A stretch of DNA of 64,000 nt from Caulochytrium protostelioides. Taxonomy: Eukaryota > Chytridiomycota > Caulochytriomycetes > Caulochytriales > Caulochytriaceae. Below the pieces are notes generated by a model. The model had not been told where the DNA came from. It was given only the letters and a program-made list of their open reading frames with translations, and made no database searches. The DNA lies in NCBI GenBank assembly GCA_003615045.1, contig ML014115.1:62001-126000 (forward strand), in the 5' to 3' direction. Position 1 is the stretch's first letter, and each line of letters starts with the position of its first letter. This document shows, piece by piece, positions 40,301-48,500 of the stretch. Both the position numbers and the translations under genes were made by a program.

Positions 40301-42538
40301 ATGCCCGCGCCCGTCGCCACCACCACGGCGGACGCCGAGATGCCGGTGGCCGCCGCCGCCGCCCAGGCCACCACCAAGGCCGCCACCCCCGCCGCCGTCA
40401 AGGCCGCTGACGTTCCGGCAACGACGCCTGAAGCGCCGTCCTCCGGCGACGAAGCCTCGGACGTCGAGCATGCCGACGACAACACCGATGACGCGGGCGA
40501 CGCCGACGACGACGCCACAGCGGACGAGACGGAAGAGCCGTCGGCGGAGGCGCGCACCGACGCGCCCGAGGAGGCGACGTTTGCGTCGCTGTGCCTCGAC
40601 GCGCGACTGGTGCGCGCTGCCACGCAGCTCGGCTGGGTCGCGCCGACGCTCGTGCAGAGCGAGGCCATTCCGCTCGCCCTCGGCGGCAAGGACCTGCTCG
40701 TGCGCGCGCGCACGGGATCCGGCAAGACCGCCGCATACCTCCTGCCGCTCCTGCAGAAGCTGCTCGTCGCCGACGGCGACGCCAAGGTCCACGGCCAGAC
40801 CGCCGCGCTCATGCGCCGCCATGCCGTCGTCCTCGTGCCCTACAAGGACCTCGCTGCCCAGGCCGCCACGATGGCCCGCCAACTCACGCGCTACTGCTCC
40901 GACCGGCTGATCGTGCTCAACCTGAACGCGGGCCACGAGATCGACGTGGAGACGGCCGAGCACGCGCACCTGTGGATCGGCACGCCTAAGGCCGTCCATG
41001 ACGCCCTCATGCTGCGCCACGCGGCTCGCGCTGCCGCCCGCGCCGCGACCGCGCGTCTCGCCACCGACGGTGCCGCTTCGGGCGCCGTGACGGACACCGG
41101 CGTGGACGGCGACGCCATCGGCGACGACGACCGGCTCGCCGTGGACACGTTCGTCATTGACGAGGCCGATCTGATTCTGCAGCTCGGCCACAAGGCCAAC
41201 CTGACCGGCGTGGTGCGGTTCCTTCCGTCGCATGTGCACACGATTCTGCTGTCGGCGACGCTGGACCCGACGGTGCAGGAGCTGAAGCATCTGCTGCTGC
41301 ACGCCCCCGCCGTGCTGACCCTCGATGACCGCCACGACGACGTGGATATGCTGACGCAGTATGTGGTCGCCCGGGAGAACACAACCGACAAGTTCCTCCT
41401 GCTGTACTTCCTCTTGCGGATGCAGGTGGACCCCTTCGCGTCCGGCAAGACGCTGATCTTTGTCAACTCGACGGCGTCCTGCTACCGCGTGAAGCTGTTC
41501 CTCGAGCAGTTCGGCATCCGCACTTGCTGCCTCAACCCGGAGCTGCCGCTCGCGTCCCGCACCGACGTGCTCAAGCAGTTCAACCGCGGCCTCTACCGCA
41601 TCATCATCGCGACCGACGCCTCCAATGCCGCCCGCATCGCGGCGCTAAAGGCGTCCAAGAAGCGCAAGGCCGCCGAGGATGCCGAGGCCAGGATACCCGA
41701 GACCGAGCCCGAGGCGGGTGCCGATGCCGACGCCGAAGCGGCGGCGGCGGACGCGCCGAAGTCGGATGCGGCCATTGAGGCCGAGGAGGCCGACGAAGAG
41801 CGCCGCCTCGCTGAGGAGGAAGCGGCGTATGCGGCGGCGCTTGCGGCCAAGTCGGTCAAGACGTCGACGAAATCGTCGTCGGCGGCGGCGGCGGCGGCCG
41901 CCACGCCGACCGAGGACCCCGAGTACTCGGCCGCCCGCGGCATCGACTTTGCCAATGTGCAGACGGTCATTAACTTCGAGGTCCCCGAGACCTCGCGCGC
42001 GTACGCCCACCGCGTGGGCCGCACGGCCCGCGGCGTCAACCGCCCCGGGTACGCGCTGACGTTCGTGACGGCGACGGCGCCCACGGACGCGGCGCTGCTG
42101 GCGCGTATCCGCGTGAAGCAGGCCCGCCTCGGCCGCGAGCTCAAGCCGTTCGAGCCGGACGCCGCGCCGCTCGAGGCCTTCCGGTACCGCGTGGAGGACG
42201 CCGTCCGCGCCGTCGGCCGCACGACCGTCCGCGAGGCGCGACTGGCCGACATCAAGGCCGAGGCGCTGGCGAGCGAGCGGCTCAAGGCGCACTTCGAAGA
42301 CAACCCGCTCGACCGCAACGCGCTGCGCCACGACCGCGTGCTGCGCCCCGTGGCCGTCAAGGAGCACATGAAGCACGTACCGACGTACCTGCTGCCGAAC
42401 GGCAAGACGGCGCCGGAGCTGACGCCGGGCATGCGGCCCGCCGCGAAGAAACGCCGCAAGGGCGGCGCTGCGGCGGGCAAGCCCGGGAAGGCTACCAAGA
42501 AGAAGAACGATCCGCTTAAATCGTTCCGTTTCAAGTAG
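40301..42538 (+). CDS. DEAD-box RNA helicase, DDX56/Dbp9 family
   Basis: DDX56/Dbp9 is a nucleolar ATP-dependent helicase needed for 60S ribosomal subunit assembly. The 745-residue protein starts at the first ATG, 40301. An acidic, Ala-rich N-terminus precedes FASLCLDARLVRAATQLGW and the Q motif PTLVQSEAIPLA. Motifs seen are RARTGSGKTAAYLLP (Walker A, about 138), VLVPYKDLAAQ, GTPKAVHD, DEADLI (Asp287), SATLD, LIFVNSTASCYRVKLFLEQF, ARGIDFANV and HRVGRTARG (about 570). The FLEQF...ELPLASR block and an insertion before ARGIDF are family hallmarks. Here the insertion is about 100 residues, Ala/Glu-rich, longer than in animal DDX56. The C-terminus is basic (PAAKKRRKGGAAAGKPGKAT), fitting nucleolar localisation. 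Confidence 0.94.
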   Translation: MPAPVATTTADAEMPVAAAAAQATTKAATPAAVKAADVPATTPEAPSSGDEASDVEHADDNTDDAGDADDDATADETEEPSAEARTDAPEEATFASLCLDARLVRAATQLGWVAPTLVQSEAIPLALGGKDLLVRARTGSGKTAAYLLPLLQKLLVADGDAKVHGQTAALMRRHAVVLVPYKDLAAQAATMARQLTRYCSDRLIVLNLNAGHEIDVETAEHAHLWIGTPKAVHDALMLRHAARAAARAATARLATDGAASGAVTDTGVDGDAIGDDDRLAVDTFVIDEADLILQLGHKANLTGVVRFLPSHVHTILLSATLDPTVQELKHLLLHAPAVLTLDDRHDDVDMLTQYVVARENTTDKFLLLYFLLRMQVDPFASGKTLIFVNSTASCYRVKLFLEQFGIRTCCLNPELPLASRTDVLKQFNRGLYRIIIATDASNAARIAALKASKKRKAAEDAEARIPETEPEAGADADAEAAAADAPKSDAAIEAEEADEERRLAEEEAAYAAALAAKSVKTSTKSSSAAAAAAATPTEDPEYSAARGIDFANVQTVINFEVPETSRAYAHRVGRTARGVNRPGYALTFVTATAPTDAALLARIRVKQARLGRELKPFEPDAAPLEAFRYRVEDAVRAVGRTTVREARLADIKAEALASERLKAHFEDNPLDRNALRHDRVLRPVAVKEHMKHVPTYLLPNGKTAPELTPGMRPAAKKRRKGGAAAGKPGKATKKKNDPLKSFRFK

Positions 42539-44828
42539 ATGCCTCGGCAGATTTCCGCCCTCCCTCCTTCCACCCATAATTTAACGTGACTTCTCATTCT
42601 TTTTTTGTTGTTGTTGTTGAGAGCTCGCGGATGCGATGCGGTTCTTTCCACGTGAAGGCGGCGATCGCGTCGACGTTCTGGGGCAAGGAGTGCCAGCGAG
42701 GGATCGATTGAGGCCGTCCTTGGGCCTGTGGGAGATGCACACAACGTTAATGGCGATGACGGAATCTGGAAGCCCGCTTATCCGTCATGCCGGCGGCCAT
42801 CACCAGCGATTGCATCGGACTCTTTTCCATGCCCCTGTGGAAGGACTCCACGTTCGGCGAACATACCGTATCCTGGGACCACCCTGGGACGGCATCCGGA
42901 CAGGCTGGTGTGCGAATAGAGGGGTCACCCGACCTGCCTCGTCGCGCTGTGCATGTTGCGTATGATCCCCCTGAGCCTGCATCCGTGTTCGCTCACGGCG
43001 ACGCGGTGACCCCGCCGCACGCGCCGCCTTCTTTTCCGCGCGTGGGCGCCCCACCGCAGCGGCCCGGCTCGTCGCCGCGGCAGCAACGCGCGGACACGAT
43101 TGACCGCATCAATCGCGAGTCTCTGTATGCGCCTCCGCATCGGCATCGGCACCGGCATCGGGAGCCGCATCTGGAGTCGCCAGAACCACCAGAACCAACC
43201 CCAGCCGATGTGACACGGCCCTGGCGGCTGGGCCGTCCGCGCTCTCCACTTGACGCGCAGCGTCGTTCGGCAAAGCCTCCCCAACTCGGCCTCCATCCAC
43301 GGAAGCCGCGGCCGCGGCGGCGTGCGCGTGATGGCCGGCGCCGACCGTCGCGGAGGCCGATCGGCGGCAAGGTCGCCACCGGTCGCCATCATCGCGGTCT
43401 TCTCGCCTTTCCTCGTGGGGCCGCGCGGCAGAGGGATGGATGTGGCGCGGCCTGGGCACGGCGCACGCTCCCGAGCGGCTCGGCCTGCGCGATGGCCGCT
43501 GCATGCGTGATGGGACGCGACGCGCCGGCGCTGCGGATCACTGGGCGGCCGTCGTGCCGCCGCCACCGTGAGCGCGACCGGAGGCCGATCGAGCGCCGGT
43601 GAAGCAGCCTTCAACGCGCCGATGGGCTTTGTGTTGACGGCCGCTCACGCGGTTGCGAGGACAACGCTCACTGGGCCGCGGGGGCCTGGCCCTGGGCGGC
43701 AGCCGCGAGGACGCCTCGAGTATGGAGCGGCCTCACGTTGTCAACTCCGCAGGCGCGGTGGACGCCAGCGACGGGGCGCGAGAAGCGGTCTGGAGCAGCG
43801 ACCGCTTCGGGGGCCGGCACGACCTCTCGTTATGGCGATGCCGGCCTGATCGCCTGATACGGGCTGGCCGGCTCACGGCCCGAGCGCGCGGATAGCGCCG
43901 ATGCCCGCCGCGCTGCCGGCCATGCCCGCCACATGCAGCGCTTCCATCGGCCCGGTCGCCGACGACAGGGGTGGGTATGGCCCGCGAAAGGGCGTGATCA
44001 CGGCCATCCGTGACGGCATCCGTCGAGGATCGCGTGCCCAGCGACCGGAGGCGTGGCCCGCTCGGCGTTCACCGCTTCCGCGCATGGGAACGGCGATCCT
44101 CGCCGCGAACGAAACGGAAGCGCGCAGGACGACCCGTCGTGGCGCGGCAGCTCGCCAGCGCGCTTGCGGCAAGCCGCACCCGCCGCCGCGCGCTCGCGCA
44201 GGCTTGCCTTCGGTGTCAACGCGCCAGGACCGACGCGTGGCCGGCCACCGCTGGCTAAGGAGCCCCCCCTGATGGGGCCAGCATGCCGTGGTGGTAGCGG
44301 CGACGACGACGACGACGACGACGACAACGACGCTGCGGGATCGCCGTCCCAAGACGGAAAGGGCATCGACGTGGACTGACGGTCATATCGAAGCATCGAG
44401 GACGGCCCCGCCGCCGCTGCCGCCGCCGCTGCCGCCGCCGCTGCCGCCGCCACGGCCATCGCCGCGGGCCCACGCCGCCACGGGTGCCGCGGCGCGGGAC
44501 GGCCCTTCACAGCTCGGGCGCCCTGAGCCGTCAATGATCCACCCGCAGGCGGTCGCCATACCCCCTGTGAGCGTCGGCTCGCTTCATGTGGTTCTGGAAG
44601 GACCAGCGCTGCGGAAGGGCGGCGCGGGGTGGATGCCGGAGCCGCCCGATGGGGTGGGACCATGCAAAGATCGGCAAAGAAGAAAAAGAAAAGAAAAGAA
44701 AGGCCAAGAGACGGGCCCACGCAGCCACGTGCGGGTATGGCCTTGTGCTACGTGCCACGTGTTGGCCTCGACGGCATGACACTCCTGCCGCCACAGCTCC
44801 GATCGACCTGGCTGAACCCGTCCGCGAT

Positions 44829-44908
44829 CCGTCCGTCCGTCGGTCCGTCCGTCGGTCCGTCCGTCCATCCGTCCGTCCATCCGTCCGTCCGTCCGTCCGC
44901 CCGTCCAC
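44829..44908. repeat. (GTCC)n tetranucleotide repeat
   Basis: About 80 bases of CCGT/GTCC units with a few GTCG and CCAT variants. It is non-coding as far as can be seen and lies 650 bases upstream of the kinase ATG. Confidence 0.85.
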
Positions 44909-45073
44909 GTCCTTCCGGAGCCGCGCGTGCCTGACGGTGACCGGTCTGCCGGTGCCTGCCGCTCCCGTCGATCTCCGTCTGCGGGGCCCACGGACCGCCG
45001 TGCCGAGCGCTATGGCCGCCGCTGCCGCCCGCTCGAGCCCCGCCGCCGCTTCGTGATCGCTCCCATCCTTGTT

Positions 45074-45109
<36 letters not shown>

Positions 45110-45293
45110 CATCGCCGCTGCCGCCGCCGCCGCCGTGGGCTCCCGTCGATCCGACTGCCGCGCGCCGCCGTCCCCACGCGCGCCCAGCGGCGCCGCCGCC
45201 CACGGCCACGAGTCCGACGATCCCCTGCGAGACGGTTCGACACGCCGGCCGGCCGTCCAACGCTCCGACGGCCGCGGCGGTCGCCCTCGCAGC

Positions 45294-45297
<4 letters not shown>

Positions 45298-45342
<45 letters not shown>

Positions 45343-45355
45343 TCGGCGTCGGTGG
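45298..45355. repeat. (GGCGTC)n hexanucleotide repeat
   Basis: Roughly nine tandem GGCGTC units with one GGCATC variant, upstream of the kinase start. Confidence 0.85.
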
Positions 45356-45556
45356 TCACGGGCGCCGGCCGCCGCCTCGGCCGCCGCTGCCGTCTCGGGT
45401 GTCCACTCCCCATCGGTCAGTGCTGTCATTGGCGCCACGGCGCTCGGCGGTCACTCAAGATCACGAGCGCCGCCGATCGATTGCAGGGCCGCTTCCCCAC
45501 GTGCGCGGCATCGGCAGCGCGCGGCCTCGGTGCGGCGCCGTCGTGCCAGTCGTGCC

Positions 45557-48500
45557 ATGACGGGTCCGCTGCAAGCGCCGCTGGCCGTGCCTCACGCCGG
45601 CCCTGCCGACGCCCCCGCGCACGACGTCTCGTTAGCTGCTGATCCTGCTGCTGATCCTGCGGCTCCTGCGGCTGCTCCTGCGGCTGTCGACGCCGACGCC
45701 GCTCTCGCGGCCTCGCCGGATACCTCGGCGCCACTGCCGACGGCGGGCCCGCCACGGGCGCCACCGACCCAGACGCGTCCCGCCCCGCCGTCGTCCCGAT
45801 CCCACCGTCAGCGCCTCCCGTCGCGGACCGCTGCGTTCGGCGGGAGCAGCCGGGATCCGGCCGCCATGGCCGCTGCCACCGCTGCCGCCGCCGCCGCCGC
45901 CGCCGTGGCCGCCGTCTACGTCGACCGCACGCCCGGGCGCCATCCACGCGCCCAGACGCCGGTCGCCGCCACGCATGCGGCCGCCGCCGCGACCGCCGTC
46001 GCCATGATGGCATCGATGGCGCTCCCGTCGTCACTGCACCGGCCGCTCGACCGGCCAGGGCACGTCCCAAGCAATGCCCAAGGGCCATCGTCGTCGGCCG
46101 TCGCCGCCGCCGCCGCTGCTGCCGCCGCCGCCGCCGCCGCCGCCGGTGCCCATGACCCCGTCCGCCGGGATTACCTCCAGACGCCGCCCGACCACCACGA
46201 TCTCGCATGGACGTCCTCCGGTGCGCTGCTCCCGTCTTCGGCGCCGCCCACGGCCGGCGCCGGCGCCAGCGCCGGAATCGCCGCGTCCCCACGACCCGCG
46301 AGCGTCCGCCACGGCCACGGCCAAGGCTATGCTGCCGTCGGCGCCGGCGGCCGCGGTCAGCACGCGCACCCGGCCCCACCCAACCCGCCGCCGCCGCCGT
46401 ACCCCAGCGTCCGGGCACCGCCCGGCTGGCCCGACGCCGATCGTCCGGTGATCGACGAGCACGGCGGCGCCTTCAGTCCGAGCAGCAGCAGCTTCCCCTC
46501 GACCGGCGGGCCACGCTCGAGCCTCGGCGGCGCCGACGCCCCCACCGCGTGGCCTCCGACCCCCTCGCTGCACGGGTCCGCCGCGTACGGCGCCGCGGGC
46601 GGCGGCCACGGCGAGCGTCCTCTCGGCGGCACGCGGGTCGGCAGCCAGCCGCATCCGTCAGCGCCCGTCACGGTCCTCTCGCCCGCGACTTTGCCGCCCT
46701 ACCACGGCCCCTCGTGCCCGACGGGCTCGCCGACGGCGCTCACGCTCTACGATGCCCCCTGGATGCGCGGCCCAGCCGCGGGCACCGGCATCACGGTCGG
46801 CGCGGCCGCGTACCCGCTCGGATCCGACCGCCCGCCCGCCACGCCGAGCCACCACGGGCTCGACGACTCGCCGTGGTTCGCGTCCTACCACCACGCCTCC
46901 CCCGCGTCCATCGTCGCGTATAGCGCACCGAGCGCCGCCGCCAGCGCCGCCCACTACGGCCTGATGCTGACGCCCTACGGCGGCCCCATGGCCGATCCCA
47001 TGCTGGCGCTGGCCGGCGCCTCTGGCCCTGCCGTCGCGTCGCTCGGCCTCTCGTCTCCCGTCATGGACGGCATGCCGCGCCACGCGCCCGCCGCCTATGC
47101 CGCGCCTCCGGGCGTCCCGGCGTTCGGCTCGCCGTACCTGCCCACTGCCGGCGCCCAAATGGCGGCGACGCCGATGCGACTACCCAGCGATGCGACGCCC
47201 CACCGCAAGCCCGAGCTCGCCACTCGGTCCGCACGCACGTCGACAGGGATGGTGCCCTCGTCGCTGTACCGCCCGTCCGAGCCCCTGGCCGCCGTCGCGG
47301 GGACCCTCGTGGACGTCGGGCGGATGCTCGCGATGCCGTCGCCGGACGGGTTCGTCGGACGCGGACAGAGCCCCGTCCTCGGTCCGGCCGGCGGCGGCGC
47401 GCTCGCATCGCCGGGGCCCACCCCGAGACTGGCGCCGCCCCGCCCGCCGTACGGCTACCCGCACGGCTCGCCGGGCGACACGGGGTACTGGGACCGCGGG
47501 CGCTCCGCTCGGCGGCGGCCGCCGCCCGCGGTCGCTATGGCGACCGCGACGCTGATGCTTGACGACGCCGACGACGTCGCCGGTAACGGTGAGATGGAGG
47601 CGCGGCCGGACCCGGCGGCTCTGCTGGACTCGCCGGTCGGGCCAGGATCGCACGGCCGCACCTGGTATCCGGGGCACCGTCCGTATGCCTCCTATGCGGC
47701 GGGATCCGGCAGCGGCACGAGCTTCGGCATGATGGGCGGGCCCGTGTCGACCCCCATCATGGCGCAGCCCCTCTCCTGCCCCTCCACGCCCGGCGGCAGC
47801 ATGCGCTATGTCCGCCGCCCCATGCCGCCGCCGCCGCTGTCCGCCCACGACGACGCACTCGTGTCCCCCGGGTTCTCGTACGTCTGGCAGGGCGCGCCCA
47901 TGTATGCGGCGCCGCCGGGCCAGACGCCGTCGATGACGACGGCGTTCGGCACCCCAATGGCGACGGCGCCGCCCGCGTTCCCGCCGCTGTTCCCGCCGCG
48001 GCTCGCGATGCCGGACGCGCGGCAGCGCTTGCTGCATCACACGCTCTCGCCCGAGCTCGAGTTTGGCTTCGGTCTGCACACGGGCAAGCCCCTCGCCGAT
48101 CCGGGAGGAGGCTCCGTCTTCTGGCCCGTGTCGGCGGGCGCCGCGGGGGTCTCCTTGGCGTCGCTTCGGCCCGAGGCGACGACGCCACGTGGGTGGTTTA
48201 TGCCGCCGCCGCCGCCACCGCCGGCCCCCGGGGCGGCAGCCGTCGATACGCGGGCATGGCCGCCGCTCGACCCGTATGGGGGCCACCACCCGGCGTCGGA
48301 CCCGATCTTGGGATCGACGGCGTTCCCGCCGTTGCCGGCGCCGCCGGACCACGGCGGGGTCGTTGACTCTCGCACCGGCGCTCTCTCCGCAGCGCATCAT
48401 GCGCCACCGACGACGGCGGCGGCGCCGCCGCGTCCGCAGGCGCCGCCGGCGTCGTCGTCGTCGTCGTCGACGCAAGTGCCGCTGCTGCCGATGCATCACT

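Larger units (their letters stand above)
42539..45556. other. Long spacer upstream of the LAMMER-like kinase
   Basis: No supported gene in 3.0 kb. Open frames are Arg-rich on one strand and Ala/Gly-rich on the other. The kinase frame is open back to 44927 without an ATG, but that part encodes poly-Ala and poly-Arg from triplet repeats and is not family-like. Simple repeats are dense: (GAC)n at 44299-44330, (GTCC)n at 44829-44908, (CCG)n at about 45070-45110 and (GGCGTC)n at 45298-45355. Confidence 0.5.

Noticed and set aside
42787-43614. Overlapping 229- and 271-codon frames on opposite strands
   Set aside because: Neither has a domain, a good start context or neighbour-like codon use; both are Arg/Pro-rich.
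44927-45556. Upstream extension of the LAMMER-like kinase
   Set aside because: No ATG; starts only at GTG and encodes poly-Ala and poly-Arg from simple repeats.
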